DNA of 64,000 nucleotides from Ridgeia piscesae (Eukaryota; Annelida; Polychaeta; Sabellida; Siboglinidae): NCBI GenBank assembly GCA_025642075.2, contig JAODUO010001656.1, positions 62,098 to 126,097 of the forward strand, read 5' to 3'. Shown piece by piece: positions 47,146 to 58,589 of this stretch (position 1 is its first letter; each line of letters starts with the position of its first letter). The notes under the pieces were generated by a model. It saw only the letters and a program-made list of their open reading frames with translations, ran no database searches and was not told where the DNA came from. The position numbers and the translations under genes were made by a program.

Positions 47146-48789
47146 ATGCCGACCAAGCTCAACACAGCAAAACTAAGTACCATTAGCCATAGGGAGAGTT
47201 TTAAGCAGGAGATGATGGACAGTGCTCTCGCTCAATGGGAGGAGAAGGAAAGCTCAACACCGGAAGAGGAATTGGCAGCTCTGCAGCAGGTCGTATACAA
47301 CACAGCCAAGTCATATCTTGGCAAGTCAGACAGAAAACATCAGGACTGGTTCGACCCCAAAGACCAGGAGCTACAGGCTCTTATGAGCAGAAGAGACCAA
47401 GCCCACCAGAGAATGTTGCAAACCAGGAGCACTAGATCCACCACTGCAGCATACAAATATGCCTGCAGACTGCTACAAAAACGCACCCGTGTACTGAAGT
47501 CAGACTGGTGGGAAAGGAAGGCAATGGAGCTGCAGAGAGCTGCTGACAGAAACAACACGAAGGGCTTCTACAATGGACTGAAGGAAGTGTGGGGACCCAA
47601 GAAGAACGGACCTGTTCACCTGAAATCAATAGATGGAATGGAGACCTTCTCTTACAGCAATAGAGTTGTGACAAGATGGAGTGAACACTTCCAGAAGCTA
47701 CTCAACGTCCCTGGCGACATAGATCACGAAGCTCTGGACAACATCCCGCAGCGCATTACCAAGACAAGCCTCGATGAGATTCCAAGAATGGATGAGATGG
47801 CTAGAGCAATCGCCGACCTGAAAGATGGCAAAGCACCTGGGGGAGATGTAATTCCTGCTGATGTATGGAAGCACGGAGGAGACAATCTGTTCAGCAGACT
47901 GCACCAACTAATCACAAATGTCTGGGAGGTGGGTTCTGTACCACAAGCGTGGAAAGATGCCAGCATTGTAACCATCTACAAGAAAGGCGATCGACAGACT
48001 GTGGGAACTATAGAGGAATCTCTCTTCTTTCCATAGCAGGCAAGATCTTAGCCAGGATTCTCCTCAACAGACTATCTACCCACATACCACCAGAGGTACT
48101 TCCAGAGACACAATGTGGCTTCAGAGGTAGGCGGAGCATCGTGGATATGATATTTTGTCTTCGACAGCTACAAGAAAAGTGTATTGAGCAGGACCGACCA
48201 CTGTACATGGTGTTTGTCGACTTCAGTAAGGCGTTCGATACAGTTGGGAGGACCGAACTATGGCAGCTAATGAGGAAGTATGGTTGCCCGGAAAAGTTCC
48301 CAACTATAATCGAGGCTCTACTTACCGGAATGATGGCGAAAGTTAGCGTTAGAGGGGAAGTCTCGGAATCGTTAAGTGTCACAAATGGGTCACCCTCTTA
48401 TATGGAGGCGAGGCCTGGACAGTGTACAGACGACAGGTGAAAAAGCTGCATGCCTTCATGATGCGACATCTACGTTCAATCATAAGGATAACCTGGATGT
48501 ACAAAGTGACAAATAAGGAAATACTCGAACGGACAGGGCTGCCATCTATGGACATTTTCTGATCAGAAAGAATCTCCGGTGGATTGGACACCTCATGAGG
48601 ATATCACCAGACAGGCTACCAAAGCAAGTTATCTACTCTCAACTGTCTTCTGGTCACAGAAAGAGAGGGCGCCCTCGTCTCCGGTTCAAGGATACCATCA
48701 AAACAAACCTGAAGCTGAGAGACATAAAGACTGAATCATGGACACCACTCTCACAGCAGAGAGATAAATGGAGGGCAATAGTCAAATGA
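47146..48789 (+). pseudogene. LINE reverse transcriptase, YADD block deleted
   Basis: First segment to 48036: thumb-preceding region and RT blocks (DLKDGKAPGGDVIPADVW, QAWKDASIVTIYKKGD). A frameshift near 47990 leads to NYRGISLLSIAGKILARI, QCGFRGRRSIVDMIF and FVDFSKAFDTVGR. At about 48388 the frame jumps from the VTNG block directly to YGGEAWTVYRR, so the G-V-K-Q-G...Y-A-D-D part, some hundreds of bases, is gone. The end reads LRWIGHLMRISPDRLPKQVI ... GRPRLRFKD, typical of this LINE group, and stops at 48787-48789 before the ATG-repeat tail. Confidence 0.87.
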
Positions 48790-48823
48790 ATGGAAGCAGT
48801 CGTTGTCGCATCGCGACCGACAG

Positions 48824-48824
48824 C

Positions 48825-48856
<32 letters not shown>

Positions 48857-48944
48857 AATGATGATATATATATATATATATATATATATCTGCATGCGTA
48901 ATTACGTACGTGCGTACGAGGATGTGTGGCTGTGTAAGAAAGTG

Positions 48945-49003
<59 letters not shown>
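48824..49003. repeat. (ATG)n tail and two (AT)n microsatellites
   Basis: ATG repeat (LINE tail), then AT repeat to about 48890, a short unique piece, and AT repeat at 48950-49003. Confidence 0.95.
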
Positions 49004-50430
<1,427 letters not shown>

Positions 50431-50537
50431 CATGTATTTAAATATGTATCAATAACTTAAACAATCCTTATAATAATCAAGAATACAACACTTTATTTAT
50501 TGCACATTCATAATGCAACCTACAAACGAAATGAAAC

Positions 50538-50935
50538 ATGAACAATGAAGGATTCACGTTTGATTGGAGAAATTATATTTTTTATGCATTCCCTCCATTC
50601 AGCATTCTGAGTCACGTGATCAAGAAGATCGAGACAGACAGGGTCACTGGGATACTAATACTGCCAGACTGGCCCACACAGGTATGGTACTCGATGCTGA
50701 GGCGACTGATGATATCGCAGCCAATCATGTTGAAATGGCAGACCAACCTGGTGACGCTGCCATTACGGGAAGGCCCACACCCACTCGGGCAGAAGCTCCA
50801 GTTGATGGCCTGTCACTTGAGCGGCAGTCACCGTTTAGCACTGGGCTTTCGGAGGAAAGCTCGGATATAGTATTAGCTTCACGGAGAGTCTCTACTAAGA
50901 GACAGTATCTTGTGTATGTCCACAAAATCATATAG
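50538..50935 (+). pseudogene. DIRS-like retrotransposon fragment
   Basis: The plus-strand frame reads YAFPPFSILSHVIKKIETDR, then VTGILILPDWPTQVWYSMLR. This is the block at the end of the RNase H part of DIRS/Ngaro-type retrotransposons (the usual form is F-P-P-F-S-L-I, then P-x-W-P-x-Q-P-W). In the next frame, after 50820, SDIVLASRRVSTKRQYLVYV resembles the start of the tyrosine recombinase that follows in such elements. A frameshift and truncation on both sides make it a dead fragment. Confidence 0.7.
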
Positions 50936-53188
50936 ATGTGTTTACTAAAGACGTGTCGTATATTTTCAGATTTTTATGTGTTATATTGTGAGGGTTTGAT
51001 GTAAAGTGCAATAAATTCAGCAAGGAGTGCATTGTCAGTATGTTTGGAGGCGACAAACAACAGATACATATCAGTTAGGGATATATCCTTTAATTGTGAG
51101 ATTTATGAAAGGGATTTCACGACGTAGACCTACTCTGCCCAGGTATAATTGCATTTGTTAGGGATGTGAAGGATGTTCTTAAAGTGTTTAGACAGCAACC
51201 GTAGTTGAATATTTGTCATTTTGTGATTTAACGTTACGTGCTGTCACACTATTAGTACAAAGAGGCCAATCCATTCACATGCTGGATATAACAGCATGCA
51301 GGCCACAAGTGAGCTATATGGACAATTTAAACTATGAAACTATGAATGTTTTTTGCCTGCATTTATAGATGACATTAGACTTTGTATCGTACGTACATCA
51401 TCTGTCTACTTATGTCGGTGTGAACATTTGCAGATTGCAACTGTCCGTTAGCACAGTGCGACCGCAGAAGGCAATCAACAAAGACACCATTGCGCCAGAG
51501 GGATCAAAGTGACATTGCGTTTAGCGGGTACTTATGTTGATATGTTTAAACCACACAATAGGGCCTGCAAGTGGGTCACGATACATGGCGTGACTCCGCG
51601 CGACTGGAGCTTATTGGGGACTAAGCGAGACTAATTGGGGACTGGACACAAGAATAATATTCTAACGATGGATGACAGTTGTAGCTTCCGACTGATGAAT
51701 ACTAGGAAAATCAGTCCATAAATATCTGGTGTTATACGTTTCTTATCTTAAATGTCCGATTTAATATTGAGTTTACCACACTATCATAGGCACATAGCGA
51801 TTTACGTAGTGCAGATAATCGACACGATGCTAAGTGTATGTGTCTTTTACGGGATTTGCGTTTTACATTGCTGTACGTTGTGGTTTCGATAAGCACTTAT
51901 ATCTGACAAGTTGTCTAAATGCCCATAATCATAACACATGTATACGTTTGGCCCAAACAGGTCGTATTGCGCGAAAACTGGCACTCTTCATTATTAGTCA
52001 AGATCGCCAAACACAAGTACTTGCCGCTATTGCCATGGCAACCACCATAATAATCTATTAAAATTCATGATTTCCGTGATCATTGTCACCGGCAAAGTGT
52101 TCCACTGCTTCTGCTTGTAATAATCCTTCGGACAATATAACTGAAATACGCTATTTCCGGACAGTTCGATTATTACGACCAAAACAAAACTAAGTCCTAT
52201 ATGTTAACATGGAGTAAATGGACTTCCTGCCCCCAACTGCCCCCAGCCTCGTTTTCGCGCGCGAGACTTACAGGCCCTATACACACGCGCGGCTGTCACA
52301 TCAGCAGCACACCGTAAAGGGGGCAATATTTTGAAGGTGGCGGGATGGTCTAATGAGATGACATTTGCCAGGTTTTACAACAAGCCATGGGAATCCAGTG
52401 TGGATGCAACCTTCTCACGGGCAATGTTGGGTAGATCGTTTTGATGGCTGATGTAGTATTGTTCGAACCATTGTAGAAACTTGTTCTTAATAAAATGTTG
52501 TTCACCGTGACTACATTGTGACTTCATTCGAGATCACCCACGCGTTGAAATCTCATGGGAAGCCTACCTTCGCGTTGATTGGATAACATTTGAATGTTAA
52601 ACGAGAACTTACCTGGATGTTTGAAGATTGACCAGAAATTTGTCCAATCACCGAAGAAGGTAGGGTTAACATGCCCTCCCTTATACACCCACCTAGCAGG
52701 ATATTGTAGTGGGTATTCTCAAATGAATATTTAAAGAGTGATTAATGAATGTGCGCACGCATCTCAAGTTAGCTCCACCTCCTTCGGTGGTTGGACAACT
52801 TCCAGGTACGTTCTCGTTTAACCGTCAAATTGTATCGTTTCGTGCTTCTGTGTAATCGCTCTTTAGTTGTTTTATGTGTAACCTTCGTACACGTGTTACG
52901 CCTAACCGGTACCTGCTGCGTTAATTACCGGCAGTCCCTGGTACCAACCGTACTGCACCTTTAACTCAGTCGGACAGGTAGACTTCTTAACAATGATTAA
53001 TCACGGTAGGTAGGGACTGGGTTTTCACAGAGCTATAATTGACATGACGGTGGGTTTTGCCCACTCTGTAAAGATCATTGCGCGTAGGTGTCTACATAAT
53101 TTACAAAACAGGATTGCTTTCAGTAGTTCATTCTAATTTTTTTTACCTATGGCCTGATTTGAAAAGTATGATTTAATGCATATAAAAT
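50936..53188. other. Non-coding stretch
   Basis: No gene, repeat or element identified with confidence. 52200-52700 is somewhat GC-richer (CCCCCAACTGCCCCCAGCC). Confidence 0.4.
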
Positions 53189-53197
53189 ATGACGGTT

Positions 53198-53199
<2 letters not shown>

Positions 53200-53233
<34 letters not shown>

Positions 53234-53283
53234 GCGTGTGCGTGTGCGTGTGCGTGCGCGTGTGCGTGCGCGTGCGCGTGTGC

Positions 53284-53325
<42 letters not shown>

Positions 53326-53328
53326 TAT

Positions 53329-53385
<57 letters not shown>

Positions 53386-53552
53386 CACACGCACACGCAC
53401 ACGCACACGCACACGCACACGCACACGCACACGCACACGCACACGCACACGCACACGCACACGCACACGCACACGCACACGCACACGCACACGCACACGC
53501 ACACGCACACGCACACGCACACGCACACGCACACGCACACGCACACGCACAC
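53200..53552. repeat. (TG)n, (AT)n and (CACACG)n compound microsatellite
   Basis: TG/TGTGCG repeat to about 53284, AT repeats to about 53381, then about 27 perfect units of CACACG. Confidence 0.97.
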
Positions 53553-53606
53553 AGACCATTGCATTCATTATGGTGTTACTGGTATTTTCTGCAAAAGCCC
53601 TACATG
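53551..53606. repeat. Microsatellite-bordering cassette, inverted copy
   Basis: AGACCATTGCATTCATTATG ... GCAAAAGCCCTACAT is the reverse complement of 45483-45537. Confidence 0.9.
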
Positions 53607-53730
53607 GCCGGGCGGGCAGGCGGGCAGGCGGGCAGGCGGGCAGGCGGGCAGGCGGGCAGGCGGGCAGGCGGGCAGGCGGGCAGGCGGGCAGGCGGGCAGG
53701 CGGGCAGGCGGGCAGGCGGGCAGGCAGGCA
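53607..53730. repeat. (GGGCAGGC)n minisatellite
   Basis: About 15 nearly perfect 8-base G-rich units on the plus strand. Confidence 0.97.
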
Positions 53731-54440
53731 AATTGCACGATTTAGTTAATTCATCTGACAACTACCCACATCACAACAACATGTTTCTTTTAATAGACGA
53801 AAAGCACTTTGAAACAAAAAATTCAACCGAGACTATAACCATTCGAGAAGTGATTTGACGATTCGAAATGAAATGTATATGTAGCTGGTTTGAGCCTGTG
53901 AAAATACGCCACTACTCGATCGGGAGCAACAAAACCGCTACTGTTTATAATCAAATACAGAGACAGTAATGTTTACCCAGTGCTACAAACTATCTTGATA
54001 CCCACGTCATCAAACACGATGGAATCCGACGGCAAATGTAAGCTGAGCGGTGCACACCGGCTTACTGACAGACATTTCCTAAAAACTACGTTGACAGAAA
54101 ACAGCAAGACTTTTAATTTTTAAACGCAGTAAGAGTGGGGAAACACACGGGGGAATTGCTGCTGATAATTGCCGGGGTTCCAAAAGGAGACGGCACCGTG
54201 TCTCGATGCTGCACAAACACGCCATTAAAATAACTGCTATGCGACCATTGAAGAGCTCTTGCTTCGGAACACCTGCCAGTTTTTGTCACCTGTTCCCCGC
54301 TGTTGTGTAGAATTAATGGCGTGATGGGCGGCTCGGTTTTAAAATCACTTATTTTATAACAGCGGAGTCACCGCAGTAAACTGCGCATTACATATACTGA
54401 TTTACTTTATCTTAGTGACTTTTTTATGTTCTTCTCCTTC
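53731..54440. other. Upstream region of the secreted-peptide gene
   Basis: No open frame of note. It must hold the proximal promoter of the gene starting near 54471; apart from the TATA box I identify no specific site. Confidence 0.4.
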
Positions 54441-54448
54441 TATAAAAG
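54441..54448 (+). promoter_or_regulatory. TATA box
   Basis: TATAAAAG, about 30 bases ahead of the presumed transcription start near 54471 and about 80 bases ahead of the first donor. Confidence 0.65.
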
Positions 54449-54470
54449 CCCAGTGAAAGTTGAGACGGGA

Positions 54471-54522
54471 TACACTGCAGTCTTGACTACATCGATTGTG
54501 TCGGAATCACCTGAGAAAAACG
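54471..54522 (+). other. 5' UTR exon of the secreted-peptide gene
   Basis: From the presumed start to the donor ACG|GTATGTGAG. It has no ATG. The next exon begins after CTTCTTGCAG at 55076. Confidence 0.55.
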
Positions 54523-54699
54523 GTATGTGAGTATGCAAGTTTTCCAGATGCATTTCATGGCATGTTTCAGAATTGTTATAATTATATTTTATATTTAATT
54601 TTTCTTGCGATTTTACATTTCGTTCAACAGTCTAAGCACGTCACTTGGTGGAATTTTATATACGTTGTTGTTAGTTATTTTATAAGAAATCGTATTCTC

Positions 54700-55110
54700 A
54701 TAACGGAAAGTGAACTTGTTTTCTCCAAGATATTATTTTAAAATACCATTTCTTAGGCGTTTCACATAGAATTCTGGAGTCCTATGCAATCTGAATGTGC
54801 TTTTTTCTAATCTAAGATGCCCGTGTCTGTCTTACAATAAACAAGTTGATACCACCATAGCTAGTAGAATCCAAGCAAACCATTGAATGGAATGTTACAT
54901 AAACTAAATACGGTTTTGTCAGTTACTCTTTTAAGAAGTTGAAATCCTATAATGGGAAGTGGACTTGTTGTTTCCAAGGTTGTGAAAATACTTTCTTATA
55001 GGCGTTTCACGTGTCATTCTGGAGTCATAAGCAATCCCTGTGTGTTTCATCTAAGGTGTCTGTGTCCTTCTTGCAGTAATTGAGCTTCTACAACCACAAC
55101 TAGTAAAATG
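54700..55110. repeat. Tandem duplication around the second acceptor
   Basis: 54700-54880 and 54950-55110 are diverged copies (AGGCGTTTCACATAGAATTC / AGGCGTTTCACGTGTCATTC). The first copy has CTTACAATAA where the second has the working acceptor CTTGCAGTAA, so the upstream acceptor is lost. Confidence 0.8.
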
Positions 55111-55292
55111 AAGACGATCTTCCTCGTGTGTCTGCTCGGACTGTTGGCGGCGTCACTCGCCGAGGACATGGCCCAGACGGAGCTACTCGACGAAGATGAC
55201 GCCGAGCGGGAGCGCGATGTGAGAGAGACGGGAGAAGACATCGACGACGCCAGCTACGAGGAGGTGATGGGCCGGCAGAAGAGGCACTGTGA
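55108..55292 (+). CDS. Coding exon 1: signal peptide, propeptide, cleavage site
   Basis: Runs from the ATG 31 bases inside the exon (exon start 55077) to the donor GTGAGA at 55293. Another GT (GTGAGT) lies 4 bases earlier, but only the later one keeps the frame open into the next exon. The first mature Cys codon is the last complete codon here. Confidence 0.75.
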
Positions 55293-58200
55293 GTGAGACT
55301 GTCTGTGCCAGCTCATGTGCCCTGGATTGGCAAAGCAGTAATTTGTAACGGGAAGTCTGCTGTCCAGAACGTGTGAATGTTAAAAATCAAAGGGTGTTAC
55401 GGTTAACACTGCTCGCCTCGGCATTATTGCCGATCAGTTTTGTTTAAAAAATTGATGTTTTGTTTACCATTTGAACGTGTTGCAGGCGCACTCTTTCAAA
55501 TTGCCAGCAATGTTCAGAGCGTAGTAAAGTAACTACGCACAAATGGGCAGGCAGTAAACCTTCAACATGCAAATTTGTAGTCGTAAGAATTATCTTATAT
55601 TATATGAAAAAACATAGGAGCTGACACCGTCGCTTTAAGTAAGTGAATATACTAACATGGAAATCTGAGTTGGCCATTGAAGTCTAACTATTCTGTCTTC
55701 AACTAGGGAGATATTGAGAGACTGACAAACGGGCGGGCGGGCGGACGGGGGGGGGGGCACGCATGCTTGCATGCAGGCACAAACGCAGGCACGCAGGCAC
55801 ACAGACATATAGACATATAGACAGACAGAGAAGAAGACAGATGGAATGAGAGATGGAGTTGAAGAGTGGGAGAGTGAGAGAGTAAGTGAGTGAGTGAGTG
55901 AGTGAGTGAGTGAGTGAGTGAGTGAGTGAGTGAGAGAGAGAGAGAGAGAGAGTAATTACAATATATATATAGTACATAACATCAGTGTTTCGAACTACTA
56001 CTTACTAATAAAACACGATCTACCCATTGTTAAAGGAATATGATTCGCTGTCCCATTGTCAACTGCTACGCCATGTAGTTGTTCATGATGACATGTGTTT
56101 GTAGTGAGGGACATGTTGTGTGGCATATGTCACCCAAAAGACTACCTCCCGGTTGAATTAGCATGTCACCACTTTAAGTGGATCGCGTACCAGAAGAAGA
56201 GCAGGTGTGGCTGGTTGCGTCGTCGACACACGTGCTACAAGTAGGTGATGTTGTGGAAGACAGAACGTCTGATGGAATACTGGGACACAACAATATCGCT
56301 TTAAATGTCGTTTTCTTATTTCCCCATATTTCAAGGGAGAGTCTGGCTTTGATCCTTATCCACGATTTCCGGATAGTGTTCCACATTTTTCTCCCAATGT
56401 TATCTGCACCATCCCCATCTGTCTTTCGGTCTCCATCTGCAATCGCTAGTCTCTCCCTCTACAACTCCCCTCACCGAACCCCTCCAGTGCAATCTAGCTT
56501 GTTATCTTCCTCATTTTCTTCATCCTCTGCGCCTATTCACTCAAAATATATGAATTAGTACTTCTTTGGGGCCTACAATAGACAGTGAGTGATATTTGTA
56601 TATGAATAATTTTCGCGTAATAAATGCAGCATAGCTGAATGACTTATAGAGAGATCGTGGTGGTGCTCGAAAGAATGGGTTTGCCAGAAGGTAACGTTTA
56701 AAGCGCGTTGAACAGTTTCACGAATTGGATATGGAGCTATGTTGAACATGCTTCAAATAAAACACATTTGGCTAACAACGTTTACTTCGTTACAGAACTA
56801 GACACCATTTGAAGTTGGTACCATATTGCTGCGACCAAGGCAGAATGTTCAAGGTTATGGGTAAATACAGCGTGTGCGTCAATAAAGGTAAGTTCTTGTA
56901 GCCGTTTTTCTTCAATATAGGCCTTAACGTTCCCTAAACAACTTTGAGCATAGGAGTTTCAGAATGTTCGATGTTTAATTTGTTGTCTATCTAGTATTTG
57001 AATGGTTCATATAACATACGGATGGTTAAATAAGAGTCCGACATTTCGTTATTTAAATAGTATACACTACTGATTAAATTGAATAACTTGCAAAACAGAG
57101 AATAACATATAATGACATGGTATCTGTTAGACATGATCCTGACGAATTTTGAGCTAGGAAAAAAATAAGGTACCTTTTCTTAATGTTGCACAACAACATT
57201 AAATCACAAATTTGTAGAAGTAGATTAATATATCGGCGATCCCTTACTTTTGACTGCCATAAGGCTATTATCATATGTAATGAACGCGCGAAAAACAAAC
57301 TCATCGTATTATTGGACCGAGGACTAAATGTTGAATATAGCTGCGAGTACATAAGCATTGTTGACAGTTACTTTACTAAGTCACAGCCAGACTTATGGTA
57401 AATGGAATGTGAAACCTTTTCTGTGTTGCAGACAAATCAATCTGCGGCGGCTTCCTCATGACTGGGCCCAGCTATCCTGTGTGCCGCATCAACATAAACA
57501 AACTGCACATGTACGTTACTCGCCACTCGCCACTCGCCACTCGCCACTCGCCACTCGCCACTCGCCACTCGCCACTCGCCACTCGCCACTCGCCACTCGC
57601 CACTCGCCACTCGCCACTCGCCACTCGCCACTCGCCACTCGCCAATCGCCAATCGCCAATCGCCAATCGCCAATCGCCAGTTATTTCTACGTTGTATAGT
57701 ATCCTGCGCGCTCGCATTTGTGTGTGTGTGTGTGTGCGTGTGCGTGTGCGTGTGCGTGTGCGTGTGCGTGTGCGTGTGCGTGTGCGTGTGCGTGTGCGTG
57801 TGCGTGTGCGTGTGCGTGTGCGTGTGCGTGTGCGTGTGCGTGTGCGTGTGCGTGTGCGTGTGCGTGTGCGTGTGCGTGTGCGTGCGTGTGCATGCATGCT
57901 TGCGTACGCGAATGTATGTAGGTTGTCTCTTCGTTACGTTAAATGCCCGCAAATCATCCACCAGGTTACGCAAAGTTGAACTACTTTGTCTAACTATTTT
58001 GATAAATTGGTGTTTCAGCTTTACAACATTGTCTGATCTCTTTCATTTTATCTTTTAGTCATATCAAATTCTGTGACACTGCCCGATACAGAAGATACGG
58101 TGACAACTGCATAAAGAGTAAGTAGCTATATTTATTTATAAAAACTTATTTTTTAAGCTAACGTAACACTTATTTGAAGCTGAGTAATAAATACCAGACA

Positions 58201-58371
58201 ATAACAAGAGTATGTTTTCATAACCTGTATACTATGTGTCTACTTAACATGGCATTTGTTTCCGATTTAAATAAAACACATTTGCTCTCGATACAGGTCA
58301 GGCAATTATGCATCCTATACATGAATAACATTCTTTTTAAATGCGACGACCTTTTCTTTCCTTCAGAATAG
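55108..58371 (+). CDS. Secreted eight-cysteine peptide precursor, five coding exons
   Basis: Joining 55108-55292, 56796-56887, 57432-57510, 58059-58117 and 58367-58371 gives one open frame of 139 residues. All four introns are GT-AG with matching phases (2, 1, 2, 1). Residues 1-18 are a signal peptide (MKTIFLVCLLGLLAASLA). Residues 19-57 form a strongly acidic propeptide, and Lys58-Arg59 is a convertase site. The mature part of about 80 residues has cysteines at 61, 73, 74, 89, 97, 110, 124 and 136: an even number, fit for four disulfides and secretion. The layout is that of a secreted hormone-, antimicrobial- or toxin-type peptide. I do not recognise the family and the sequence does not decide between these roles. 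TATA box, 5' UTR exon and poly(A) signal complete the gene. Confidence 0.75.
55293..56795. other. Intron 1 of the coding region
   Basis: Holds the GTGA/GAGA simple repeats at 55711-55963. The frames at 56174-56558 on both strands show no recognisable domain; a Trp/Lys pattern on the minus strand (MWNTIRKSWIRIKARLSLEI) hints at an old transposon piece but is not enough to call. Confidence 0.5.
55711..55963. repeat. Compound simple repeats (GGGC, ACAGACATAT, GTGA, GA)
   Basis: Successive short tandem tracts, the clearest being about 14 units of GTGA at 55883-55932 followed by GA. Confidence 0.92.
56796..56887 (+). CDS. Coding exon 2: Cys pair and fourth Cys
   Basis: 92 bases between TTCGTTACAG and GTAAGT. 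Encodes the YCCDQG region and the VC near its end. No stop in the phase given by the donor at 55293; with the other donor the exon would stop at once. Confidence 0.72.
57432..57510 (+). CDS. Coding exon 3: fifth and sixth Cys
   Basis: 79 bases between CTGTGTTGCAG and GTACGT; encodes SICGGFLMTGPSYPVCR and a basic end. The donor lies directly before a minisatellite. Confidence 0.7.
57514..57690. repeat. (CTCGCCA)n minisatellite abutting a splice donor
   Basis: About 17 units of CTCGCCA followed by about 6 of the variant ATCGCCA, starting a few bases after the GT at 57511. Confidence 0.97.
57719..57898. repeat. (GTGTGC)n microsatellite
   Basis: TG repeat followed by about 25 units of GTGTGC. 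Confidence 0.97.
58059..58117 (+). CDS. Coding exon 4: last two Cys
   Basis: 59 bases between TTTTATCTTTTAG and GTAAGT; encodes KFCDTARYRRYGDNCIK. Confidence 0.7.
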
Positions 58372-58490
58372 TGTTGGCCCGTTGGCGAACGTTGCAACAC
58401 ATCGAGAATATTCTGGACGTGACGTCTGCATGCAGTCAACAGTGTGATGTAATAGTTTCCCATGGAATAAATTTTTACAAAACATCACTA
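58367..58490 (+). CDS. Terminal exon: final Lys codon, stop and 3' UTR
   Basis: After TTTTCTTTCCTTCAG the frame closes with one residue and TAG at 58369-58371. The remaining exon is 3' UTR up to about 58490. Confidence 0.62.
58466..58471 (+). terminator. Poly(A) signal AATAAA
   Basis: 95 bases after the stop of the secreted-peptide gene. Confidence 0.65.
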
Positions 58491-58589
58491 CTGTGTTTCG
58501 TTTAGACATCTTAGCTTTCTTTCTCCTCCTCCCCCTCATCGTCATCGTCAGCGCCACAGGCAAGATGTTGTTATACCATTTGATGGAGA

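Larger units (their letters stand above)
46140..48835 (+). mobile_element. RTE-like LINE, internally deleted
   Basis: An apurinic-type endonuclease region is followed by RT and a C-terminal region and ends in an (ATG)n tail at 48824-48855, as usual for RTE-type elements. The order is collinear, with several frame breaks and a missing block in the RT. Details are in the two gene entries. Confidence 0.88.

Noticed and set aside
53189..53858. Frames of 186-218 codons, Cys-Val, Ala-His or Arg-Thr repeats
   Set aside because: Readings of the TG, AT, CACACG and GGGCAGGC repeats.
56174..56558. Frames on both strands inside the first coding intron of the secreted-peptide gene
   Set aside because: No recognised domain; the minus-strand Trp/Lys pattern is too short to assign.
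57437..58058. Overlapping frames of 112-178 codons on both strands
   Set aside because: They run through the CTCGCCA and GTGTGC repeats. Only 57432-57510 has coding evidence, from splice phase.
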